Shown: piece by piece, positions 1 through 6,814 of the stretch
Layout of the letters: each line of letters starts with the position of its first letter
Position numbering within the stretch: the stretch's first letter is position 1
From: Deferribacteraceae bacterium
Lineage (GTDB): Bacteria > Chrysiogenota > Deferribacteres > Deferribacterales > JAISNW01
Length of the DNA stretch: 6,814 nt
NCBI GenBank assembly: GCA_031276055.1
Contig: JAISNW010000037.1
Location: 1 to 6,814, forward strand
Direction: 5' to 3'
Translations under genes and position numbers: made by a program
The notes under the pieces: generated by a model
Told to the model about the DNA's origin: nothing
The model's database searches: none
What the model saw: only the letters and a program-made list of their open reading frames with translations

Positions 1-780
1 CGGATTTTTCCTCTCAACTTTTCCTGCTAAGTTCAGACTCAAAGCTGCACGAGTGAAATATCTCTCTTTTAGAGAGAGGGAGTTGTCTAAAAATGCCGCT
101 GCAAATAGACGTTTCATCAGAGCGTTGATAATTAAAGGATTTCCTTTTGAAACCAACCATATCTGTTTAGCAAGCGGGTTAGGCAGCTCAAGAGTGGAAC
201 CCGCCTGTTTCACCCTATACGAGAGATACTCTTTACAAGATGCAAACGAGAGCGTGGGAATCTCAAACTCTGCATCGATTGCCCCTTGCAATTCTACTCT
301 CTCTCTCAATGAGGCAAGCCCCGAAAGGATAATCTTAACGCCGTTCTCTTTAAGAGCAAGGAGTGTAAGCAGAGATTGGCTGGATAGAGTGTGCGCCCCA
401 TCTACAGCAATTATAAGGGCGCCGCGATCTATCTGCGCTAAAAATCGAGCGAACTGCTCTCTAGGATGGTCATCATTGATAGGAGCATCTACAAAGTCTG
501 CTAAAAGTTTTTTCAGCAGATCGCCCTCCGTAAAATTTGGCAGATTTATATATGTATAACAGACGCCGCTTGGCAGTTGGCTTAAAAATTTTTTAATGGT
601 TAAACTTTTGCCCACACCGCTTTCGCCCAATAAAAGCGCAAGACTCCCTTCGGAAGTTAGAAAAGTTTCAAGCATTGCTAGAGCATTTTTATGCTGCTCA
701 GACAGATAAAACAGATCGAGATTCACCGCCCTTTCAAAAGGTTCAAACTTAAAACCAAAAAACGCTGTGTAAGCTCTCAT
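1..780 (-). CDS. ExeA/GspA-like AAA ATPase, N-terminal 260 residues (3' end beyond window)
   Basis: The minus-strand frame is open from the ATG at 780 to the left edge with no stop, giving 260 residues, so the gene is partial at its C-terminus. The start (MRAYTAFFGFKFEPFE) matches the usual opening of ExeA/GspA-type ATPases (an aromatic FFG..xxPF block, then a YLS..H.xAL block at residues 25-34), which supports this start. Walker A is GESGVGKS at 52-59. The Walker B strand is at 121-127, but the following motif reads DGAH (127-130) where the family has DEAH. A sensor-1-like strand is at 149-154 (KIILSG). The usual GxPR segment reads GNPL at 213-216. The basic stretch at the truncated end could precede a membrane segment, as in bitopic GspA or DamX-type proteins, but this is not visible. 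Known family members energise secretin assembly or other envelope processes. The actual role here is unknown, and ATP hydrolysis is doubtful given the substitutions. Confidence 0.82.
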   Translation of the reverse strand, partial: MRAYTAFFGFKFEPFERAVNLDLFYLSEQHKNALAMLETFLTSEGSLALLLGESGVGKSLTIKKFLSQLPSGVCYTYINLPNFTEGDLLKKLLADFVDAPINDDHPREQFARFLAQIDRGALIIAVDGAHTLSSQSLLTLLALKENGVKIILSGLASLRERVELQGAIDAEFEIPTLSFASCKEYLSYRVKQAGSTLELPNPLAKQIWLVSKGNPLIINALMKRLFAAAFLDNSLSLKERYFTRAALSLNLAGKVERKNP

Positions 781-790
781 AATACTAATT

Positions 791-820
791 TTAATAGATG
801 ATCTTAACCGATTTTGTCAA
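791..820 (-). promoter_or_regulatory. Sigma70-type promoter of the ExeA-like gene
   Basis: On the minus strand a perfect TTGACA (820-815) is followed after 18 bp by TATTAA (796-791, four of six matches to TATAAT). The predicted start of transcription, about seven bases further on, lies within a few bases of the ATG at 780. No Shine-Dalgarno sequence lies between promoter and start codon, so the transcript may be leaderless. Confidence 0.55.
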
Positions 821-858
821 TAGAAATATTGGGATTAGTTGCAAATAGCGGGGCTGAC

Positions 859-1287
859 TTAGACGTTTCGTTTCCTACTTAGCAGAAAGGCAAGAAACGA
901 AAGGAGAACTCCAATAAAACAGGCAACAGGAGCAAAGAAAGCCAAGGGCTTAAAAGTCATCTTTTGAACAAGGTCCCCCGCACGTAGATTAAAAGGGATT
1001 AAAATAAAGAGAACAACAAACAGAATTAGAGCTAAGCCGCCGCTGATAAGCGCAAGGAATGGGTTTTTCCTGAAACAGTAAATCAGTGCAAGCAAAAGAG
1101 CCAACGCCGTCAAGATTACCGCGAAAAGATAGTTGTCTGCGCTATTGATAGCGGCAGTGAAGAAATCATAGGAAGAAGTATTAGTATATCCTGTATTCCT
1201 ATAATAGTTACTAAAACTGTATGGCAGAAACAAAGCCGCCAACGATGCTACATAAGCAGCGGCTCCGACCCTCAACATAATCCGCAT
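859..1287 (-). CDS. Small four-helix membrane protein, unrecognised family
   Basis: This 142-residue protein has four hydrophobic segments at about residues 5-22, 52-72, 77-98 and 115-136. A polar loop of about 30 residues, rich in Tyr, Asn, Thr and Ser, joins the first two, and the C-terminus is basic (SRKRNV). By the positive-inside rule the basic C-terminus and the short RKN loop between helices 2 and 3 are probably cytoplasmic, which puts the polar loop outside. The ATG at 1287 is chosen because GGGAGGAA lies seven bases upstream; an in-frame ATG three codons later has no better site. It is divergent from eno and has its own likely promoter. The ExeA-like gene follows in the same direction after 78 bp but has a separate promoter. 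I recognise no catalytic or binding motif and assign no function. It is most likely an inner-membrane protein of unknown role. Confidence 0.75.
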   Translation of the reverse strand: MRIMLRVGAAAYVASLAALFLPYSFSNYYRNTGYTNTSSYDFFTAAINSADNYLFAVILTALALLLALIYCFRKNPFLALISGGLALILFVVLFILIPFNLRAGDLVQKMTFKPLAFFAPVACFIGVLLSFLAFLLSRKRNV

Positions 1288-1310
1288 ATACTAGTTCCTC
1301 CCTAAAGATT

Positions 1311-1339
1311 ATGTTAATTACAATTGACAGCATTGTCAA
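1311..1339 (-). promoter_or_regulatory. Probable promoter of the four-helix membrane protein gene
   Basis: Minus strand: a perfect TTGACA (1339-1334), a 17 bp spacer, then TAACAT (1316-1311, four of six matches). CATAAT at 1313-1308 is a better -10 match but would need a 20 bp spacer. The -35 hexamer is one arm of the perfect palindrome at 1322-1341, so a protein bound there should affect this promoter directly. Confidence 0.5.
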
Positions 1340-1341
1340 TT
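1322..1341. repeat. Perfect 8-bp inverted repeat, candidate operator
   Basis: AATTGACA (1322-1329), GCAT, TGTCAATT (1334-1341) is a perfect inverted repeat with 8-bp arms around a 4-bp centre. Each arm contains TTGACA, and the right arm read on the minus strand is the -35 box of the membrane protein gene. There is no T-tract on either side, so it does not look like a terminator. Symmetry and position suggest a dimeric repressor or activator site, but the regulator is not identifiable. Confidence 0.5.
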
Positions 1342-1362
1342 AAAAACAACTAGACGGCGGCA

Positions 1363-1398
1363 TTGTATTGAAAAATCTTGCTATTTTAAGCAATACAA
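1363..1398. repeat. Inverted repeat spanning the eno -35 region, candidate operator
   Basis: TTGTATTG (1363-1370) and CAATACAA (1391-1398) are perfect 8-bp inverted arms separated by 20 bp. The left arm lies just upstream of the eno -35 box, and the right arm lies inside the spacer between the -35 and -10 boxes. A protein bound to both arms would block or remodel polymerase at eno. The 20-bp loop is A+T rich with no T-run after the stem, so this is not a terminator. Confidence 0.4.
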
Positions 1399-1406
1399 AT
1401 TATACT
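1378..1406 (+). promoter_or_regulatory. Sigma70-type promoter of eno and the downstream cluster
   Basis: TTGCTA (1378-1383, four of six matches) is followed by exactly 17 bp and TATACT (1401-1406, five of six). Transcription would start near 1413, leaving a leader of about 33 bases before the eno ATG. The leader holds a strong GGAGGA (1434-1439), six bases from the start codon. No comparable promoter is seen between the next four genes, so this one probably serves the whole cluster. Confidence 0.65.
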
Positions 1407-1412
1407 CTCTAA

Positions 1413-3825
<2,413 letters not shown>

Positions 3826-3839
3826 TTGAGGTTTTAATA

Positions 3840-4520
3840 ATGGATAACGAAGGCAAACCTACAAAAAAAGGTGAATTTTTAATGATAGCTGTGGTGGTGG
3901 CGCTCACCTTTGGGCTTACTGTCACAGGCGTTGTATACCTTGCAAAATATCTAATAGGGGCTCCCCCTGCAAATAGAGCGGTAGTATCTCCAAAGCAGGA
4001 CGAGGAAGTTGTTATACGCTATAGTATAGAGCCCGATAACAATTCTGCGGTGATAATAACAGATTCTGATATTCCTCAAAACGGCGATAATAAGAGCTCT
4101 TCATATTCAGGAAGCGGTTTTAGACCGATAGCAATAGTTCCTGCAACGCCGCAACCGCCCGCAGATGCAGCGCCCACACCGCCCACACCGCCCACAATAA
4201 CCCCTGCACCGCTTATAGCAGCAGCGCCGCAGACAACGGCTGCTCCTGTTGCATCTGCCCAACCCGCCCCTGTAAAATCAAGCATAGGCAAATATCAGTT
4301 GCAGCTCTTTGCTTTTTCGAACAAGAGCACAGCGGATGCAGAAGCGGCTAAACTTAGAGGTGAATACCCTGATATATATGTAGTGCAGGCGGAGGTGCGC
4401 GGCGGAATATGGTATAGAGTCCGTTGCTGCCGCACAGACAGCAGAAATGAAGCGGAGAGGGTGCGAGGCGAGATAACCGCCAAATACAAAGATATCCGCC
4501 CTGATATAATCAGCAATTGA
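3840..4520 (+). CDS. Membrane-anchored SPOR-domain protein (FtsN-like layout)
   Basis: The 226 residues have the classical bitopic SPOR-protein layout. A short cytoplasmic tail contains several lysines (1-12), and one transmembrane helix spans about 14-38. A periplasmic linker rich in Pro, Ala and Thr covers about 99-146, and a C-terminal SPOR domain covers about 148-223 (it begins YQLQLFAFSNKSTADAEA and contains the typical WYRVR strand at 191-195). SPOR domains bind glycan strands lacking stem peptides, which marks septal peptidoglycan. Such proteins act in division or envelope remodelling. GAGG (3828-3831) lies eight bases before the ATG at 3840. The strand that usually continues with Gly-Pro-Phe reads CCRTD here, placing two adjacent cysteines in the presumed periplasmic domain. 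Only the layout resembles FtsN, and no FtsN activation motif is recognised. It follows the aminopeptidase by 14 bp and is presumably co-transcribed with it. Confidence 0.88.
   Translation: MDNEGKPTKKGEFLMIAVVVALTFGLTVTGVVYLAKYLIGAPPANRAVVSPKQDEEVVIRYSIEPDNNSAVIITDSDIPQNGDNKSSSYSGSGFRPIAIVPATPQPPADAAPTPPTPPTITPAPLIAAAPQTTAAPVASAQPAPVKSSIGKYQLQLFAFSNKSTADAEAAKLRGEYPDIYVVQAEVRGGIWYRVRCCRTDSRNEAERVRGEITAKYKDIRPDIISN
4170..4196 (+). repeat. Three tandem 9-bp units encoding Thr-Pro-Pro repeats
   Basis: The units GCGCCCACA, CCGCCCACA and CCGCCCACA follow head to tail inside the SPOR gene and encode the Pro/Thr linker around residues 111-119. The unit is a multiple of three, so slippage would change linker length without shifting the frame. 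Confidence 0.8.
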
Positions 4521-4559
4521 TAGACCGTCCAAAATATCAGAGCCAAAAAACGATTATAT

Positions 4560-4679
4560 ATGACGGAGGCCCCTCGTCTGTATCATGAGAACTTCAAAAC
4601 AAAAGCTATAGAAAAAGAGGCGGTTTTAGCCTCTATGGACGATGAAGCGGTATACGGGGCGGTAAACTGCTGTTTATGA
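4560..4679 (+). CDS. Small 39-residue ORF coupled to the XRE gene, unrecognised
   Basis: A 39-codon frame runs from the ATG at 4560 to TGA at 4677-4679 and overlaps the ATG of the next gene as ATGA, a classical coupling arrangement. The product is hydrophilic and acidic to neutral, with a Lys/Glu-rich middle (KTKAIEKEAVLASMDDEA) and a cysteine pair near the end (NCCL). I recognise no family. No Shine-Dalgarno precedes the ATG. A good GGAGG at 4565-4569 lies instead inside the frame, eight bases before an in-frame CTG (4578), which would give 33 residues. Another frame entered at TTG 4517, overlapping the SPOR stop, reads coding-like (KTIIYDGGPSSV) up to TGA at 4586-4588. One frameshift near 4570-4580 would join both into roughly 54 codons. 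It could be a real small protein, a decayed gene or a chance frame. Confidence 0.4.
   Translation: MTEAPRLYHENFKTKAIEKEAVLASMDDEAVYGAVNCCL
4616..4634 (+). repeat. 6-bp hairpin just upstream of the XRE gene
   Basis: AGAGGC (4616-4621), a seven-base loop and GCCTCT (4629-4634) form a perfect 6-bp stem inside the small ORF, 41 bases before the XRE start codon. No T-run follows, so a terminator is unlikely. It could influence translation of the coupled XRE gene, or be chance. Confidence 0.3.
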
Positions 4680-5707
4680 AACATAGGAGCGCAATTGGAG
4701 AAAATGTATTAAAGCTGCGGCATGATAGAGGCTATACTCAGAGCGAGTTGGCAAAGTCGGCCGGGCTGTCGCTGCCCACTATTAAGAATATAGAGGGGGG
4801 CAAAGATATCGCCAAGCCCTCCACCCTTGAAAAGATTGCTTTTGCCTTAGGGGTGGATGCGGCTCTCCTGCAGCTGCCTGCTAGACGTCTTTCAGATGTC
4901 CGTTTCCGCAATGTTAAAAAGCTGCGCCTCAAGTGGCAGATCTTGAGGGAACTATCTAAAAAACTAGATATTTACTCTGAACTTGAGAGGTTGAATGGGC
5001 TCTACCTAACCCCGCTCTATAGCGGCATAAAAGAGAAAAGCCCTATTAGATTCGCCGCCGCCGTGAGAAAAAAGCTGCACCTAACCACAAAAGAGAATAT
5101 TGTAGATATTCTATCTGTGATCAACTCTTTAGGGATAAAGCTCTTAAAAGTAAACGTCGATACAGATAAATTTCTCGGACTCTCTGTAGGCGAGCTTGAC
5201 GGAGGTCCGGCGGTGTTTGTTAATGTTAATTGGCGTTTCGCCTATGAAATGGTTGTTTTTGCAATTGTCCGCGAAAGTGCTCACTTTATACTCCACCCCA
5301 TTAAAGATAAAGATAGGGTGGATATTGAAACAGAGGAGGCGGAAACTTTTGCATCCCACTTTCTTATGCCTGACGAGGCGCTTTTATCGCACTGGAACGG
5401 TCTACAGCAGATTCATTGGGCGTTGAAGGTAGTTAAACTTAGAGATATATTTTCCGTCCCATGCCTAGAGATCATTAAACGGATGCAATCTTTAGGCGCA
5501 GCAGAGGGCAGCTTGCGCGAAGAGAACTTTTTAAGGCTCTTCAATGGGAATGCCTCCCCTCTCTCACTGAAAGGCAGCTTAAATATAGAGGAACGTTTCA
5601 ACTCTCTGGTTCTGCTCTCTGTAAACAGAAAACTCCTTACCGCTCAAGCGGCGGCGGAGATTCTTAATCTCCCGCTGAATGCGGTGGAATTATGGGCGCA
5701 GGGATAA
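4676..5707 (+). CDS. XRE helix-turn-helix protein with degenerate ImmA/IrrE-like domain
   Basis: A 343-residue putative cytoplasmic regulator. Residues 7-65 form an XRE/Cro-type HTH (IGENVLKLRHDRGYTQSELA, then the likely recognition helix around LSLPTIKNIEGG at 31-42). A linker follows, then a region resembling the ImmA/IrrE metallopeptidase fold (PF06114 type, inferred by eye), with WRFAYEMVVFAIV leading into the active-site helix and AETFASHFLMP at 222-232. The family zinc motif HExxH reads RESAH at 199-203, so the first His is Arg. At the usual ExxA glutamate position there is Thr219, with Glu218 and Glu220 beside it. Zinc proteolysis is therefore doubtful, and a sensor or scaffold role is plausible. 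The C-terminal 45 residues are a small helical domain. The start overlaps the small ORF by ATGA, no strong Shine-Dalgarno is present, and the HTH begins immediately, which supports this ATG. Targets are unknown. Confidence 0.85.
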   Translation: MKHRSAIGENVLKLRHDRGYTQSELAKSAGLSLPTIKNIEGGKDIAKPSTLEKIAFALGVDAALLQLPARRLSDVRFRNVKKLRLKWQILRELSKKLDIYSELERLNGLYLTPLYSGIKEKSPIRFAAAVRKKLHLTTKENIVDILSVINSLGIKLLKVNVDTDKFLGLSVGELDGGPAVFVNVNWRFAYEMVVFAIVRESAHFILHPIKDKDRVDIETEEAETFASHFLMPDEALLSHWNGLQQIHWALKVVKLRDIFSVPCLEIIKRMQSLGAAEGSLREENFLRLFNGNASPLSLKGSLNIEERFNSLVLLSVNRKLLTAQAAAEILNLPLNAVELWAQG

Positions 5708-5731
5708 TCAATATTTCCCTTTCTTTATTTT
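5700..5731 (+). terminator. Weak intrinsic terminator candidate after the XRE gene
   Basis: AGGGA (5700-5704, at the stop codon) can pair with TCCCT (5716-5720) around an 11-base loop, and the sequence after it is T-rich (TTCTTTATTTT). The stem is only 5 bp, so termination may be partial at best. It lies at the end of the tightly packed cluster and before a new promoter, which is where a terminator would be expected. Confidence 0.28.
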
Positions 5732-5748
5732 GCTTTAAGGTCTATAAT
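5720..5748 (+). promoter_or_regulatory. Probable promoter of the AsmA-like gene
   Basis: A perfect TATAAT at 5743-5748 lies in the 67-bp gap, 26 bases before the ATG at 5775. With 17 bp spacing the -35 position is TTTCTT (5720-5725), a poor match, so an activator or read-through from the cluster may contribute. A start of transcription near 5755 leaves a leader with AGGAG at 5763-5767. Confidence 0.5.
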
Positions 5749-5774
5749 CCACTAAAATTTCTAGGAGTGTGCTT

Positions 5775-6814
5775 ATGAAGAAGTTTGTTATTATACTCGG
5801 CGCTGCGGTTTTGGTGTTGGCGGGGGTGTATTTCGGCGTCCGCCTCGCCACTGAAAGTAAAGCGAAACAACAGCTCGCTGAGTTTTTTGATGATACAGAT
5901 TGGAGCGTTGACAGCGCATATTTCAACCCATTGACCCAAAAGCTGGTCGCCAATGGGCTTGTTATAACTGAAGATGATGTTGCTTTCTCTCTAAAGAGCC
6001 TTGAACTTTCCAGATCATTTTTTGACGACAGCGGCGCTGAACTCACAGGCGCAATTGATCTAAGAGATTTCAACCTAAATTCCGATGGGGGCGATCTGGA
6101 TTTTTCTATAAAGCGGATATCTTCCCCAAAGATTATCCTTGATAGAGAAATTTTCCAGAAGATAGTTGCAGACGCCAAAAGCGATACCGGTAAAATCGAC
6201 GATTACGCCAACCCTCTAAGAGAGGTGAACGGTTTTAAGATTGAGGGGTTTACATTCAGCGTTGATGGGAAGAAATTTTTCTCCCTAGAAAACATTATCA
6301 TTGACGGCAGTTATGTTAGTAAAGACGGGAATGTCCTCCCATACCCTGTTGAAGGCGTATCTTTAGCAAAGAACCTTGCTTTTCAACTGCCCAATACAAA
6401 AAAAGAGTATAAAATTGAAAAGATAAACTCCTCATCAACCTATAAAGACGGCATTTATGACGGAAAGGTGGAGTTTGACGGTAAAGAGCTCTTTTTGCTG
6501 AAGGCGGACTTTGCTATGTCTAACCTATCGGAGACCTTTGAGGGTTTAGTAAATGATTCCTCTACTCTTAACTCTTTTGAATTAGAGTATACTGACCGCG
6601 GGCTTGTCAATATCCTCCTAGATATGTATATTGATGCTATGCATGATGAATATGACCAAGAGATGACGCGCGAAACCGCTATTGAACAGGCAGCCGCCTT
6701 AGCATCGTTAGGCGCATTTGCCATTAAAGACGGAGCAAAACTTGTAGAGAGCCTCACAACGTTTTTAACGAACCCTAAAACCATAGTCATTAAGATAAAC
6801 CCCGAAGAACCTGT
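5775..6814 (+). CDS. AsmA-like anchored envelope protein, 5' part (runs past right edge)
   Basis: The frame is open for 346 full codons and continues out of the window. AGGAG seven bases upstream fixes the ATG at 5775. Residues 4-22 form a single hydrophobic segment after MKK, an uncleaved anchor or signal peptide, so most of the protein should lie in the periplasm. After it comes W-x-V-D-S-A-Y-F-N-P-L-T-Q-K-L-V-A-N-G-L (43-62), the hydrophobic/polar alternation typical of the first strands of AsmA, YdgA (DUF945) and related beta-rich proteins. The middle is rich in short beta-type strands with DG and NG turns. The last part (about 267-346) shifts to helices, with FELEYTDRGLVNILL, a T-xE-TA helix, and a closing TFLTNPKTIVIKINPEEP stretch that I associate with the end of uncharacterised diderm proteins, so the stop is probably close. 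The family assignment is by pattern only. Known relatives are implicated in lipid transport or outer-membrane homeostasis. Confidence 0.7.
   Translation, partial: MKKFVIILGAAVLVLAGVYFGVRLATESKAKQQLAEFFDDTDWSVDSAYFNPLTQKLVANGLVITEDDVAFSLKSLELSRSFFDDSGAELTGAIDLRDFNLNSDGGDLDFSIKRISSPKIILDREIFQKIVADAKSDTGKIDDYANPLREVNGFKIEGFTFSVDGKKFFSLENIIIDGSYVSKDGNVLPYPVEGVSLAKNLAFQLPNTKKEYKIEKINSSSTYKDGIYDGKVEFDGKELFLLKADFAMSNLSETFEGLVNDSSTLNSFELEYTDRGLVNILLDMYIDAMHDEYDQEMTRETAIEQAAALASLGAFAIKDGAKLVESLTTFLTNPKTIVIKINPEEP

Noticed and set aside
53..559. A 168-codon plus-strand frame at the left edge
   Set aside because: It lies antisense inside the ExeA-like gene, whose frame has clear Walker motifs and family-like N-terminus. 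The plus-strand translation is Ser/Arg-rich with no recognisable motif and no ribosome site.
1324..1352. TTGACA on the plus strand as a second eno promoter
   Set aside because: At 16-18 bp spacing there is no acceptable -10 hexamer (CAACTA or neighbours). The hexamer is better explained as the mirror arm of the palindrome.
4170..4196. The 9-bp tandem repeat as a mobile or CRISPR-like element
   Set aside because: It is only three in-frame units within a Pro-rich linker, which is common low-complexity coding sequence, with no spacers.
4076..4546. Three overlapping minus-strand frames opposite the SPOR gene
   Set aside because: They mirror the GC-rich Pro/Ala linker and SPOR coding sequence (for example long Gly/Ala/Val runs antisense to Pro/Ala codons) and show no start signals.
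4517..4561. A promoter for the XRE gene between TTGATA (4517-4522) and TATATA (4555-4560)
   Set aside because: The two hexamers are 32 bp apart, and neither has a partner at 16-18 bp spacing.
4561..4577. GACGGAGG/CCCCTCGTC as a terminator after the SPOR gene
   Set aside because: Pairing needs a bulge and leaves almost no loop, and no T-run follows.
5656..5672. Perfect 7-bp stem GGAGATT-CTT-AATCTCC near the end of the XRE gene
   Set aside because: It lies within the coding sequence over 30 bases before the stop and is followed by GC-rich codons without a T-run, so it is not a terminator. It is probably chance.
5735..6178. Minus-strand frame of 147 codons opposite the AsmA-like gene (and a second at 6455-6790)
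   Set aside because: Both are antisense to a continuous plus-strand frame with a good Shine-Dalgarno and signal anchor. Their translations are Ser-rich and motif-free.

Overview
This 6.8 kb window is an ordinary-looking bacterial chromosomal segment of intermediate GC. It carries six complete genes (one of them a small uncertain ORF) and two genes cut by the window edges. The envelope genes (a SPOR-domain protein with one membrane anchor, an AsmA-like anchored protein, an ExeA/GspA-type ATPase) suggest a diderm (Gram-negative type) bacterium. Nothing visible fixes the phylum. I see no transposase, integrase, tRNA, rRNA or CRISPR array.

Layout. Minus strand, left: the N-terminal 260 residues of an ExeA/GspA-like AAA ATPase (1-780, running off the left edge), preceded by an unrecognised four-helix membrane protein (859-1287). 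A 158 bp divergent regulatory gap (1288-1445) separates these from a plus-strand cluster. That gap holds a good sigma70-type promoter for eno, a TTGACA promoter for the membrane gene, and two perfect inverted repeats. The cluster is eno (1446-2744), an M29 aminopeptidase (2734-3825, overlapping eno by 11 bp), a SPOR-domain protein (3840-4520), a 39-codon small ORF (4560-4679) and an XRE helix-turn-helix protein with a degenerate ImmA/IrrE-like domain (4676-5707, overlapping the small ORF by ATGA). The spacing suggests a single transcription unit driven by the eno promoter. After a short gap with its own TATAAT box, an AsmA-like anchored protein starts at 5775 and runs off the right edge.

How the genes may work together. 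Enolase and the aminopeptidase are cytoplasmic housekeeping enzymes that appear translationally coupled. The SPOR protein probably binds septal or denuded peptidoglycan, and the ExeA-like ATPase belongs to a family linked to envelope and secretion functions, so the window mixes central metabolism with envelope biology. The XRE/ImmA-like protein is the only obvious regulator.

The points most worth a second look are: (i) the ImmA/IrrE-like domain has Arg where the first zinc His of HExxH should be; (ii) the ExeA-like ATPase has DGAH in place of DEAH and lacks the usual Arg of the GxPR motif; (iii) the small ORF is wedged between the SPOR and XRE genes; (iv) paired palindromes sit at the eno divergent promoter; and (v) the ATPase gene looks leaderless. 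I do not see a clearly new multi-gene system. The candidates are modest and are stated as such.
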